DNA of 64,000 nt from CAYWVR01 sp964461715 (GTDB lineage Bacteria > Planctomycetota > Phycisphaerae > FEN-1346). Shown here one piece after another: positions 1-8,180 of the stretch. Position 1 is the stretch's first letter. Each line of letters starts with the position of its first letter. Location of the stretch: NCBI GenBank assembly GCA_964461715.1, contig CAYWVR010000011.1:31621-95620 (forward strand), read 5' to 3'. Below the pieces are notes generated by a model. That model was not told the origin of the DNA, made no database searches, and was given only the letters and a program-made list of their open reading frames with translations. The position numbers were made by a program, and so were the translations under genes.

Positions 1-882
1 ATGCCCGAAGCGAGCGGAAACGAGGGCGCCAAGAACTTCGCCCCCGACGTGCCCCAGACCCAGGACCTCTTCTTCCTGAAGGGGTCGAACAATCTTGATT
101 GGGGAATGAAGGACCGCCTCGCGCGGATCTTCAACCCGGACTCCGGCCACGCGGTCATGCTCGCCTTCGACCACGGCTACATCCTCGGGCCCACGTCGGG
201 GCTGGAGCGGATGGACCTGACGATCCGCCCCCTCATCCCCCACGCCGACTGCCTCATGTGCACGCGGGGGGCCCTGCGGCAGATCGTGCCGGCCACGGCG
301 GGCAAGCCCGTCTCGCTCCGCGTCTCCGCCGGCTCGACGGTGCTGACGGACCTCAACGACGAGATCATCATGGACATCGAGGAGGCCGTGCGCCTGAACG
401 CCTCCATCATGGCCGTCATGGTCGCCGTGGGTTCCGTGAAGCACGAGGCGACGACCGTGCGGAACCTGACGCGCCTCGTCGACGCCGGCACCCGAGTGGG
501 TATCCCCACGCTCGGCGTGACGGCCGTCGGGAAGGAACTGGTGCGCGACGCCCGGTACCTGGCGATGGCCTCGCGGGTCTGCGCCGAAAACGGCGCCCAC
601 GTCGTCAAGACCTACTTCTGCGAGCCGGGCTTCGAGCAGGTCACCGCCGCGTGCCCCGTGCCCATCGTCATCGCGGGCGGCAAGAAGGTGCCGGAGAAGG
701 ATGCCCTGGGCATCGCCGAGCGGGCCCTGAAGCAGGGGGCCGCCGGCGTCGACATGGGCCGCAATATCTTCCAGGCCGAGGACCCCGTCGCCATGCTCCG
801 GGCCGTCCGGGCCGTCGTCCACGAGGGACGCTCCGGCGACGAGGCGTTCGAGATGTACCGGGACACCAAGGGCCGCGCCTAG
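1..882 (+). CDS. lsrF: LsrF-like class I aldolase/thiolase
   Basis: This 293-residue protein matches Escherichia coli LsrF over its whole length, the enzyme that transfers acetyl from 3-hydroxy-5-phosphonooxypentane-2,4-dione to CoA in AI-2 breakdown. Visible family features are the LKGxxxLDWG start, MLAFDHGY at 53-60, the Schiff-base lysine in HVVKTYF (Lys203, the same number as in E. coli) and the phosphate-binding ends IAGGKK and GVDMGRNIF. The family is a TIM barrel close to DhnA/FbaB fructose-bisphosphate aldolases. No lsrACDBK or lsrG gene is near. The neighbours are a dehydrogenase 18 bases downstream and a sugar kinase, so a role in sugar or polyol phosphate cleavage is as likely as AI-2 use. 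The N-terminus aligns with LsrF, so the ATG at the window edge is probably the true start. Confidence 0.85.
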   Translation: MPEASGNEGAKNFAPDVPQTQDLFFLKGSNNLDWGMKDRLARIFNPDSGHAVMLAFDHGYILGPTSGLERMDLTIRPLIPHADCLMCTRGALRQIVPATAGKPVSLRVSAGSTVLTDLNDEIIMDIEEAVRLNASIMAVMVAVGSVKHEATTVRNLTRLVDAGTRVGIPTLGVTAVGKELVRDARYLAMASRVCAENGAHVVKTYFCEPGFEQVTAACPVPIVIAGGKKVPEKDALGIAERALKQGAAGVDMGRNIFQAEDPVAMLRAVRAVVHEGRSGDEAFEMYRDTKGRA

Positions 883-900
883 CGCGGCCGCGAGGGACGC

Positions 901-1956
901 ATGGCCGCCTCCTTCCCCCTCCCCAAGACCCAGCGGGCCGCCGTCTACTACCGCAACGACGACGTGCGCATCGAGCACCGCCCCGTTCCCGAGATCGGTC
1001 CCGGGGAGGTCCTGGTTCGCATCGGCGCCTCGGGCATCTGCGGCTCGGACGTCCTCGAGTGGTACCGCATCAAGAAGGCCCCCATCGTCCTCGGCCATGA
1101 GGTGGCGGGGGAGATCGTCCGCGTCGGCGAGGGCGTCACGAAGTTCGCGATCGGCGATCGCGTCGCCGTCAACCATCACGTCCCGTGCAACACGTGCCGC
1201 TACTGCCGGGCGGGCCATCACACGGCCTGCGAGACGCTGCACACGACGGCGTTCGACCCCGGCGGGTTCTGCGAGTATGTCCGGGTGCCCCCGCTCCAGA
1301 CGGATCGCGGCGTGTATCCGCTGGCGGCGGGGGTCTCGTTCGAGGAAGGCTCGTTCGCCGAGCCGCTGGGGTGCGTGCTGCGCGGGCAGCAGAGCGTGGA
1401 CCGGAAGGCCGGGCAGACGGTGGCGGTGCTCGGGGCGGGGGTCTCGGGCATCCTGCACGTGGCGCTGGCGAAGGCGCTCGGGGCGGGGCGCATCCTCGCG
1501 ACGGACATCGACGCGTGGCACCTGGAGCAGGCCCGGCGCTTCGGCGCCGACGAGGCGTTCGACGCGAGGGAGGGCGACGTGGCGGCGCTTCTTCGGGAGG
1601 CCAACGGGGGGCGGGGCCTGGACCTCGTGGTCGTCTGTTGCGGGGCGCTCTCGGCGTTCGAGCAGGGCCTCGCGGCGGTCGATCGCGGCGGGACGGTCCT
1701 ATGCTTTGCGACCACCGACCCCGGCGTCGCCCTCGAAGTGCCGCTGAACGATTTCTGGCGAAACGACGTGACCTTGAAACCGAGCTACGGCAATGCGCCC
1801 GCCGACGCCGTCACGGCCCTCGACCTTATCGCCGCCGGCCGCGTCCCCGTCGCCGAGATGATCACCCACCGCCTGCCCCTGGAAGAGGCCCGGGAAGGTT
1901 TCCGCCTCATGGCCACCCCCGGCGGCCCCTCCCTCAAGGTCGTCCTCGAGCCGTAG
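901..1956 (+). CDS. Zinc-dependent medium-chain alcohol/polyol dehydrogenase
   Basis: A 351-residue medium-chain dehydrogenase of the sorbitol/threonine dehydrogenase type. It should oxidise a sugar alcohol or hydroxy acid with NAD(P). Catalytic zinc ligands are Cys47 (in GICGSD) and His66-Glu67 (GHEVAGE). The structural zinc lobe has Cys96, Cys99, Cys102 and Cys110. The nucleotide-binding glycines are GAGVSG at 178-183. Length is normal for the family. It lies 18 bases after the LsrF-like gene and is probably co-transcribed with it. The substrate cannot be read from sequence; the neighbouring aldolase and PfkB kinase suggest an alcohol to ketose step before phosphorylation and cleavage. Confidence 0.87.
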   Translation: MAASFPLPKTQRAAVYYRNDDVRIEHRPVPEIGPGEVLVRIGASGICGSDVLEWYRIKKAPIVLGHEVAGEIVRVGEGVTKFAIGDRVAVNHHVPCNTCRYCRAGHHTACETLHTTAFDPGGFCEYVRVPPLQTDRGVYPLAAGVSFEEGSFAEPLGCVLRGQQSVDRKAGQTVAVLGAGVSGILHVALAKALGAGRILATDIDAWHLEQARRFGADEAFDAREGDVAALLREANGGRGLDLVVVCCGALSAFEQGLAAVDRGGTVLCFATTDPGVALEVPLNDFWRNDVTLKPSYGNAPADAVTALDLIAAGRVPVAEMITHRLPLEEAREGFRLMATPGGPSLKVVLEP

Positions 1957-1970
1957 CGGCCGTCCAGGAC

Positions 1971-3026
1971 CTAGAACACCGACTCCCGATACCCGAACTC
2001 CTCCGCCACCGCTCGGGTCTCGTCGAGCGTCGTGGCGGCGCCGGTGCAGGTGGGGTCGGAGAGGCAGACGGCGGCGGCGGAGACGCCGAGGCGGAGGCTC
2101 TCGTCGAGCGGCCACCGCTCGTGGAGGCCGTAGAGGACGCCCGCGCAGAAGGCGTCCCCCGCCCCGGCCCCGCCGCGGATGTACCCTTCCGGCAGGGCCA
2201 GCGACGGTTGCCAGAGCTCCTCTCCGTCGGCCGTCCGGACGTAGCCGCCCTCGGGCAGATGGATGCAGACGAGCTTCCCCACGCCCAGGTCCAGCAGGTC
2301 CTTCGCCGCGGCGCGGATGGCCGCCGGGTCGGGCTCGTCGCCGGGCTTCAGGTCGCGGCCGGTGGTCTTGCCGGCCTCGAACTCGTTGAGGATCGCGTAG
2401 TCGGCGTGCTTGAGGGCGGGCCGGACGATCTCGGGGAACCGGTCGCTGTCCTCGCTGACGACGTCGATGGACGTTTCGATGCCCGCCGCCTGGCATGCCG
2501 CCAGCACCCGCGCGGCCACGGTGCCGAACTCGGGGTCGGCCTCGTCGAAGCGGTCCAGGAGCAGGAGGTACCCGAGGTGGAGGATGCGGGCCCGGATCGT
2601 CTCGACGGGCACGTGCTCGGGGCCGAAGCGGGCGTTGGCGCCGCGATTGTGGAAGAAGGTGCGGCGGCCGGTGGGCTTGGCGACGATGACGAGGGTGTAG
2701 CTGGTGGGAGCGTCGGGGTCGGCGCCGAGGGCCGCCCGGTCGATGCGATGGCGGGCGAGGTCGTCGCGGATGAACTCGCCGTCGGGATCGGCGCCCGTCA
2801 GGCCGATGGCCTCGAGGGGCAGGGCCCGGCCCGGCGTGCCGTCGGGCCCCACGGGAGGCCCGAAGCGCGCCAAGTCCACCAGGCAGTTGTAGGGCGAGCC
2901 GCCGGTGCCCCGGCCCTGGTCGAGGATGTTGGCGAGGGTCTCCTCGCGGGGAAAGAGGTCGCAGATGTAGACGTGGTCGATGATCCAGTTTCCCGCACAC
3001 GCGATGCCGCGCCGCGTCTTGCTCAT
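1971..3026 (-). CDS. PfkB family carbohydrate kinase
   Basis: A 351-residue ribokinase/PfkB family kinase that transfers phosphate from ATP to a sugar. The C-terminal signature GGAGAGDAFCAG holds the catalytic base Asp291. The N-terminal part has the glycine pair GTGGSPYN expected for the sugar lid. I start at ATG 3026 (MSKTRRG), which has an AAAGGGGG ribosome site; in-frame codons up to 3191 code for nothing family-like. It converges with the dehydrogenase gene, with 14 bases between the stops. Together with the LsrF-like protein and the dehydrogenase it could form a dehydrogenate-phosphorylate-cleave route. The sugar is unknown. Confidence 0.83.
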   Translation of the reverse strand: MSKTRRGIACAGNWIIDHVYICDLFPREETLANILDQGRGTGGSPYNCLVDLARFGPPVGPDGTPGRALPLEAIGLTGADPDGEFIRDDLARHRIDRAALGADPDAPTSYTLVIVAKPTGRRTFFHNRGANARFGPEHVPVETIRARILHLGYLLLLDRFDEADPEFGTVAARVLAACQAAGIETSIDVVSEDSDRFPEIVRPALKHADYAILNEFEAGKTTGRDLKPGDEPDPAAIRAAAKDLLDLGVGKLVCIHLPEGGYVRTADGEELWQPSLALPEGYIRGGAGAGDAFCAGVLYGLHERWPLDESLRLGVSAAAVCLSDPTCTGAATTLDETRAVAEEFGYRESVF

Positions 3027-3121
3027 CGGGGGCCCCCTTTCCGGGCTTCGGGCCAAGGTGGGGGCATGATAGCGGCCCCGCCGCCGGGCCGCAAGCGGAC
3101 CTTCGCAGGGGCCTTTTTTCG

Positions 3122-3150
3122 TTGACAGGTCGCGGCGCGCGGCCGATAGT
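3122..3150 (+). promoter_or_regulatory. Sigma-70-type promoter of Ser/Thr kinase gene
   Basis: TTGACA (3122-3127), 17 bases, then GATAGT (3145-3150). Transcription would begin near 3157. The TTG of the -35 box also opens the reading frame in register, but it is too far upstream to be the start codon. This sets the kinase start at ATG 3182. Confidence 0.75.
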
Positions 3151-3181
3151 GGGCCGCCGAGCGGGGCACGTGGGCCTATCC

Positions 3182-4420
3182 ATGTCGGCATGGCCGGGTG
3201 AAGCGCGGTTCGAGCAGTACCTCCTGGACCACGGTCTCGCGACCGAGGACGAAATCCGGAAGGCCCGGGAGGCCCTGAAGACCGCCCCCGACGTCGAGGG
3301 CCGCCGCCCCACGCTGCCCGAGGCCCTCGTCGTGACCGGGTCGATCACCAAGAGCCAGGCCCGCCGCACCCTCAAGGCCATCCAGACCGAGTCCGCCGCG
3401 CCCACCGTCCAGGTGCCGGGCATCCAGATCATGGAGCGTCTCGGGCGCGGCAGCCAGGCGGTCGTCTACAAGGGCCGCCAAGTCAGCGTCGATCGGATCG
3501 TGGCCGTGAAGATCCTCCTGTCGAAGCAGGCTCGCGACCCGGACAACCGACGCCGCTTCATCCAGGAGGCCAAGGCCGCCGCCAAGCTCAACCATAATAA
3601 CATTGTCCAGGCCATCGACGCGGGCGAGAGCGAGGGGTACTCGTACTTCATCATGGAATACATCGACGGGACGACCGTCGAGGATATCCTGAAGAAACAG
3701 GTGGGCCCGATCCAGGAGGAAGAGGCCCTCCGCATCATCATCCAGATCGCCGAGGCCCTGGCCCACGCCCACAAGCGGGGCTTCATCCATCGCGACGTCA
3801 AGCCGGCCAACATCATGCTCACCCACGAGGGCGTGGCGAAGCTCGCGGACATGGGCCTCGCGCGCCAGACCGCCGACGCCGCCGCCGCTATGGAGGAGGC
3901 CGGCAAGGCCTACGGCACGCCCTACTACATCGCCCCGGAGCAGGTGCGCGGCGACCCGAACATCGATTTCCGGGCCGACATCTACTCCCTCGGGGCCACC
4001 TTCTACGAGATGCTGACCGGCCGCCCGCCCTATCAGGCCGCCACCCCCCAAGAGGTCATGCGCAAGCACGTCACCGGCACCCTCGCGCCGCCCGACCACG
4101 TCAACCCCGACCTCTCGGCGGGCGTCAGCGAGGTGGTCGAGGTCATGATGAGCAAGCGACCAAAGGACCGGTACGCCTCGACCGAGGACCTGCTGGTGGA
4201 CCTGAAGGGCGTCGCTCGCGGCGAGCCGCCCCGCATCGCCCGCGAGAAGGTCGGCATGCAGGACGAGCTGATGGAGGGCCTGGCGGCAGGAGAGGAACTG
4301 GAGGAGGTCGTTCCCCGCGCCGCCGAGCCCGACCCGTTCGCCTTCAACCAGCTCGCCGTCATCCTCGCCGTCGCGCTCGCGATCTCGATCCTCGTCAACA
4401 TCCTGCTGGCTATCTTCTGA
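3182..4420 (+). CDS. Membrane-anchored Ser/Thr protein kinase
   Basis: A 412-residue eukaryotic-type protein kinase. An N-terminal helical region (about 1-75) precedes the kinase domain (80-345). The domain has the glycine loop LGRGSQAVVY (87-96), ATP lysine Lys110 in VAVK, catalytic loop HRDVKPAN (203-210), metal-binding ADMG (222-225, in place of DFG), and the GTPYYIAPEQ activation segment end. A single membrane helix closes the protein (388-412), so the kinase domain should face the cytoplasm. The substrate is unknown. The start at 3182 follows from the promoter just upstream; the ribosome site is weak. Confidence 0.88.
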   Translation: MSAWPGEARFEQYLLDHGLATEDEIRKAREALKTAPDVEGRRPTLPEALVVTGSITKSQARRTLKAIQTESAAPTVQVPGIQIMERLGRGSQAVVYKGRQVSVDRIVAVKILLSKQARDPDNRRRFIQEAKAAAKLNHNNIVQAIDAGESEGYSYFIMEYIDGTTVEDILKKQVGPIQEEEALRIIIQIAEALAHAHKRGFIHRDVKPANIMLTHEGVAKLADMGLARQTADAAAAMEEAGKAYGTPYYIAPEQVRGDPNIDFRADIYSLGATFYEMLTGRPPYQAATPQEVMRKHVTGTLAPPDHVNPDLSAGVSEVVEVMMSKRPKDRYASTEDLLVDLKGVARGEPPRIAREKVGMQDELMEGLAAGEELEEVVPRAAEPDPFAFNQLAVILAVALAISILVNILLAIF

Positions 4421-4606
4421 GGGGGTGGCCCAGAGCGCCCTCGCATGCCACGTTTCGCCGGCCCCGGGGCCTCGCTGACGCCCAAGGTGTGCCTCACAGC
4501 TCCGGCGCCGCGCGCACACGACCGGCCGGCGTCCCGCGTGAGCGGTGGCACCGGCCGGTCGGTTTGATAAGGCCGCGGCCCGGGACCGCGGTCCGTGTGC
4601 CTATCC

Positions 4607-4795
4607 TTACGCGACGGAACGATGCCGCGCGTGGCCGAAGAGGCCCAGAATCAGCAGCACGACGAAGACGACGAGGAAAATCCAGAACAGGACCTCCGCG
4701 ACGTCTGCCGCGGCCGCCGAGATGCCTCCGAAGCCGAAAAAGCCGGCGATCAGGGCGACTACGAAGAAGATCAACGCCCACTTGAGCAAGCCCAT
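4607..4795 (-). CDS. DUF1328/UPF0391 small membrane protein
   Basis: A 62-residue hydrophobic peptide with two membrane helices (about 4-24 and 33-54) split by a GGISAAAADVAE loop. This is the hallmark of the UPF0391/DUF1328 family (YtjA-like). Such proteins are small inner-membrane proteins of unknown function, often under stress control. A good GGAAAGGT ribosome site precedes the ATG. The gene stands alone between a kinase gene and the XylR-like genes. Confidence 0.8.
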   Translation of the reverse strand: MGLLKWALIFFVVALIAGFFGFGGISAAAADVAEVLFWIFLVVFVVLLILGLFGHARHRSVA

Positions 4796-4962
4796 GGTCT
4801 GACCTTTCCACGCTCGGATTCGTTTCCAGTTGCGGCCCCCATTCTACGGGCTCCGAGGCGGCGGCGAATGAGGGCCGATGCCCGAATCGGCCCCCGACGC
4901 TTGCCGGAATTATAATGGGGGCAGGCCCGAGGTCGGGCAGGGGAATGGCCATAAATGCGGGA

Positions 4963-4982
4963 CCGCGGTGGCGCCACCGCGG
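4963..4982. repeat. Perfect 20-base palindrome
   Basis: CCGCGGTGGC followed by its exact reverse complement, with no spacer. It lies in the 214-base gap between the DUF1328 gene start and the stop of the short XylR-like gene. It could be an operator or the stem of a terminator for the latter, although no T-run follows on either strand. Confidence 0.6.
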
Positions 4983-5009
4983 CTCATCACCACCGCTCAC
5001 GGCGCCGGC

Positions 5010-5831
5010 TCACGCGCGCTGCGTCGAGGCCCGGGTCGTGATGCCGGTGGGTGGTAGAAGGATGGGACCCTCGGGCGGCGCCTCCCCCGACATCAAGCGG
5101 TCCAGCACCGCCGCCCCCTCGTGGCCTACCTCATCGAGCGGCAACGCGACGCTCGAAAGGGTGGGGCGGGCCATGCGGCAGAGGAGATCGTCGTCGTCGA
5201 CGCCGAGGATCGCGACGTCCTGCGGCACCTTTGCGCCGATGCGGCGGCAGGCCTCCAGCACGGACACGGCGCGCGTGTCGTTGCAGGCCATCACGCCGAC
5301 GGGCCTGGCGAGCCCTTCGAGCCACCGGGCGATGTCCTGCTGCGCCCCGTCCCAGCTCCAGTCGAGTCGAATTGCCGGGTCCGGCTCGTAGGCGCTCACC
5401 TCGAAGCCCGCCTCCTCGACCCGCCCGGCGTAACCCGCGCCCCGCCGGTCCGAAAAGCCGAACCCCGGGAACCCGCAGTACGCGAACCGCTCCAGGCCCA
5501 GATTCAGGAGGTGCTCGGCCCCCAGGCGCCCCGCGGCCCTCGGGTCCGGGATGACCTGCGGCAAGGGAGCGTCGGCCAGGGTGCCGGAGACGTTCACCGC
5601 CGCCACGCCGCGCTCGGCCATGGCCCGGGCGACGCGTTCGCGGCGGACGTTGGCCAGGATGCCGTCGGGTTCCCAATCGAGAATCTCGGGGAAGTCGACG
5701 CCCGGCTGGAACTGCGTGGAGAAGACCCAGGAGGGCTTATCCTCGGCATAGCGGGCCACACCGGCGGCAATTCCGCGATGATAGCTCTGGTTAACGGGGA
5801 TGAGCATCGCCACGCGCACAAGATGGGCCAT
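5010..5831 (-). CDS. XylR-type sugar-binding regulator lacking the AraC DNA-binding domain
   Basis: A 273-residue protein with the LacI/XylR-like periplasmic-binding fold and close similarity to the N-terminal two thirds of the next gene upstream (5926-7080). Shared segments include YCGFPGFGFS, VGVMACNDTRA and AILGVDDDDLLCRMARPTLSSV. It stops where its neighbour continues into two AraC helix-turn-helix motifs. The 214 bases downstream encode no trace of that domain, so the end looks clean. Without DNA binding it might act by pairing with the full-length paralogue, act as a sugar sensor, or be a decaying copy. The start at ATG 5831 has a GGAGGGG ribosome site 5 bases away. Confidence 0.8.
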   Translation of the reverse strand: MAHLVRVAMLIPVNQSYHRGIAAGVARYAEDKPSWVFSTQFQPGVDFPEILDWEPDGILANVRRERVARAMAERGVAAVNVSGTLADAPLPQVIPDPRAAGRLGAEHLLNLGLERFAYCGFPGFGFSDRRGAGYAGRVEEAGFEVSAYEPDPAIRLDWSWDGAQQDIARWLEGLARPVGVMACNDTRAVSVLEACRRIGAKVPQDVAILGVDDDDLLCRMARPTLSSVALPLDEVGHEGAAVLDRLMSGEAPPEGPILLPPTGITTRASTQRA

Positions 5832-5870
5832 CGTCGCCCCTCCACGGGAGGCACGTTCGTCACGTCTCCC

Positions 5871-5876
5871 ATTATA
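5871..5876 (-). promoter_or_regulatory. -10 box (TATAAT) of short XylR-like gene
   Basis: A perfect TATAAT on the minus strand 40 bases upstream of the ATG at 5831. The -35 region is not recognisable, so this promoter may need an activator. Confidence 0.45.
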
Positions 5877-5925
5877 GGGCAAACCGGCCCCCGAGGGGGA
5901 TCGCGCGTCAGGCGACCGCGACGCG

Positions 5926-7080
5926 CTAACAGACCCGGTTCTGCATCCGGAAATCGGTGGGCGTCATGCCCGTCTCGCGCTTGAAAATCTGAGAGAGGAT
6001 CTGGGCGCGGCGGAAGCCGGACCGCTCGGCCACCGCGGGCATGGGAAGGTCCGTCTCCACCAGTATCTGCCGTGCACGCTCCAGGTGAACCCGCCGGATC
6101 TCGTCGCGCGGCGATCGCTGGAGCTTCTCGCGGAACCGTCGCTCCAGGCTCCGACGCGACACGCCCGCGGCCGTCACCACGTCCGGCACGTCGATGGGGT
6201 GGCCGGCGTGCTCGCGGATGTAGCGCAGCGCCTCGACGACCGCCTCGTCCTCGACGGCCATGACGTCGGTCGACGGGCGGGCGATGACCCCCATCGGGGC
6301 GAACGTGACCGGCTTCTTCGGGGCGGCCTTGCCCTTCCACAAGCGGGCCAGCATCGCCGCCGCCTCGTACCCGATCTTCTCGAGCGGCTGGACCACGCTC
6401 GAGAGGGGCGGCAGGGCCAACTCGCACATGACCGGGTCGTTGTCCACGCCGAGCACCGCCACGTCCTCCGGCACCTGGAGGTCGGCTCGGCGGCAGGCCT
6501 CCAGCACGTCGAAGGCCCGCACGTCGTTGCAGGCCATCAGGGCCACCGGCTTCTGGAGCGACCCGAGCCACGCCACCAGGCTCTCCTGCTCCTTCTCCAG
6601 CGTCCAGTCCGTGCCGGGCACGTGCGGCTCGGCGTAGGACTCGACCGTGCAGCCCAGCTCGCGGATGCGGGCCTCGAAGCCCTGTTGCCGCCCCGCGGAC
6701 ATGCCCAGGCCCTGGTACCCGCAGAACGCGAAGCGCTCGAAGCCGCGGGCCTTGAAATGGTCGGCGCCGACCCGGCCGATGGCGTGGCCGTCGCTGATGA
6801 CCCGCGGAAGCCGCCCGTCCGGGGCGGAGGCCGAGACGTTCACCGCCGGGACGCCCTTCTCGATCGCCGCGTCGACGACCTCGGCGTGGTGCGTCTGGAG
6901 GAGGAACCCGTCGGGGTCCCAGTCGCGAATCCAGCCCAGCCGCGGGCGGTACCCGTGGAGCTGAATAGACAGGGCCCAGGGCCCGTGGGTCCGGCTGTAC
7001 TGAGCGATACCTCGCATCAGGCCCCGCCCGTAGGCGTCGCCGGCGGCAATGAACAGGCCCACGCGCTTCAGGTCAGCCAT
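5926..7080 (-). CDS. XylR-like transcription regulator (sugar-binding plus AraC domain)
   Basis: A 384-residue regulator. Residues 1-270 form a LacI-type sugar-binding domain (GVPAVNVSAS, FCGYQGLGMS, LMACNDVRAFDVLEACR, AVLGVDNDPVMCELALPPLSSV). Residues 280-384 form an AraC/XylS domain with two helix-turn-helix motifs (VVTAAGVSRRSLERRFREKL and MPAVAERSGFRRAQILSQIF). This is the architecture of E. coli XylR, which activates pentose genes when sugar is bound. The nearest possible targets are the sugar-like cluster at 1-3 kb and the adjacent short paralogue. I start at 7080 (MADLKRV) because GGAGG lies 8 bases upstream. Confidence 0.85.
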   Translation of the reverse strand: MADLKRVGLFIAAGDAYGRGLMRGIAQYSRTHGPWALSIQLHGYRPRLGWIRDWDPDGFLLQTHHAEVVDAAIEKGVPAVNVSASAPDGRLPRVISDGHAIGRVGADHFKARGFERFAFCGYQGLGMSAGRQQGFEARIRELGCTVESYAEPHVPGTDWTLEKEQESLVAWLGSLQKPVALMACNDVRAFDVLEACRRADLQVPEDVAVLGVDNDPVMCELALPPLSSVVQPLEKIGYEAAAMLARLWKGKAAPKKPVTFAPMGVIARPSTDVMAVEDEAVVEALRYIREHAGHPIDVPDVVTAAGVSRRSLERRFREKLQRSPRDEIRRVHLERARQILVETDLPMPAVAERSGFRRAQILSQIFKRETGMTPTDFRMQNRVC

Positions 7081-7112
7081 GATTTGTGCCTCCATCGAGT
7101 GCGCAAGGTCGC

Positions 7113-7140
7113 ATCATACCGCGTGACGGTTTTGCCGCAA
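7113..7140 (-). promoter_or_regulatory. Promoter of XylR-like gene
   Basis: On the minus strand: TTGCGG (7140-7135), 16 bases, TATGAT (7118-7113), leaving a leader of about 25 bases. Confidence 0.5.
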
Positions 7141-7231
7141 AAGAAGAAAACTTCTGCGCATAAACTTATTGTCCCCGGCCCGCCCGGGCGTCGACAATAG
7201 GGTCGCCCCGATCCCAGCAGCGCAAGGGGCG

Positions 7232-7290
7232 GAGCGGGCGGTCCATGCGGCCGCCCGCTCGCTTTCCCGGCCTGTCCCGGGAAGGCCGGG
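7232..7290. other. Two tandem hairpins, possible structured RNA
   Basis: GAGCGGGCGG (7232-7241) pairs perfectly with 7251-7260, and CCCGGCCT (7266-7273) pairs perfectly with 7283-7290. A weak promoter-like pair, TTGTCC then GACAAT, lies near 7171-7200 on the plus strand. I do not recognise the element; SRP, RNase P, 6S and tmRNA consensus pieces are absent. The 345-base gap 7081-7425 otherwise holds only the flanking promoters. Confidence 0.4.
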
Positions 7291-7385
7291 CTATGCAGGG
7301 CAAGCCATCGCGGCGGCGAAACGGACCCGGGGGCCTGCGGGCGCTCAAGGGGCCGGTCGGCACTTTCATGCGCCGCCCCGGTCGG

Positions 7386-7391
7386 TATAAT
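7386..7391 (+). promoter_or_regulatory. -10 box (TATAAT) of membrane protein gene
   Basis: A perfect TATAAT with a poor -35 match about 17 bases upstream. Transcription would begin near 7398. This rules out the in-frame ATG at 7390 and supports the start at 7426. Confidence 0.55.
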
Positions 7392-7425
7392 GGCCGCTTC
7401 ACCCGACCGGCCGGGGGAGGATGCG

Positions 7426-8157
7426 ATGACCCGACGCCAAGCCGTCCTGATGCTCGTCCTCGGCGGCGCCCTTGCCGGCGCCCTGGTTCTCGTGTACGTT
7501 CTCGCGCTGCCGGCCGAGGTCGCCTGGTCGACGAACCGGGTCCTCCATCACGCCTGGCAGGCCGTCGTGGCCCTGGCCGGGGCGGGCGGGGCCGTCTGGA
7601 GCCTCTGGCCCCGCGCCAAGGCCCGCCGCCGCGACGTCGAACGCGAGCGGACCCGCCGCCGGGCCATTGCCTTCGCGGGCGTCGTCGTGGCCGCAGTGCT
7701 CTTGGTGATCCTCGTCGAGCCGTGGCGCGACTCGTGGACGCGGGACTTCCTCGATCGGACCGCCTCGAGCGACCTGGTGACCATCGGCGACGCCCTCCGC
7801 CGCTACGGGACCGACCACGAGGACGCCGACCCGCCGACGCTGGCGGCCCTCGTGCCGGCGTACCTGGAGCGGGAGGCCCTGTACTACGCCTATCGCGAGG
7901 GACCGTGGGAGGCCCCGCCGCCGCCGCACGACGCCGCGCTTCGCCCGAGCTACGTCCTGGCCCCGGCCCTGAAACCCGACCGGGGCGACAAGCCCCGCGA
8001 GACGCGCATCCTCGTCTACCTCCGTCCCGGGCAGGCCTGGTCGCCCATGACGATCCTCCTGGACCGCGACGGCGCAATCCACCTGCGGGGCGAGGATATC
8101 GTGGAGGTGTTCGAGGAGCAGTTGGCGGATCAGGAGCAGGACGGGCCGCCAAAATGA
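7426..8157 (+). CDS. Membrane protein of unknown function
   Basis: A 243-residue protein I do not recognise. It has three hydrophobic helices near 6-28, 39-58 and 80-99, with an Arg-rich cytoplasmic linker between the last two. A soluble C-terminal part (about 110-243) contains ALRRYGTDHEDADPPTLAAL. That resembles the region after the helix in Planctomycetota type-II-pseudopilin-like proteins, where residues are numbered by text such as PTLAALVPAYL. It may sense or organise something at the envelope. The start at 7426 is set by GGGGGAGG upstream and by the -10 box at 7386. Confidence 0.7.
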   Translation: MTRRQAVLMLVLGGALAGALVLVYVLALPAEVAWSTNRVLHHAWQAVVALAGAGGAVWSLWPRAKARRRDVERERTRRRAIAFAGVVVAAVLLVILVEPWRDSWTRDFLDRTASSDLVTIGDALRRYGTDHEDADPPTLAALVPAYLEREALYYAYREGPWEAPPPPHDAALRPSYVLAPALKPDRGDKPRETRILVYLRPGQAWSPMTILLDRDGAIHLRGEDIVEVFEEQLADQEQDGPPK

Positions 8158-8180
8158 CGCGGGCCGGGCCGAAGCGTTCG

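Noticed and set aside
3122..3181. Upstream TTG start for the first Ser/Thr kinase
   Set aside because: This TTG is the first half of the -35 box, so it lies before the transcription start.
7390..7425. Upstream ATG for the membrane protein gene at 7426
   Set aside because: It overlaps the TATAAT box and has no ribosome site, unlike ATG 7426.
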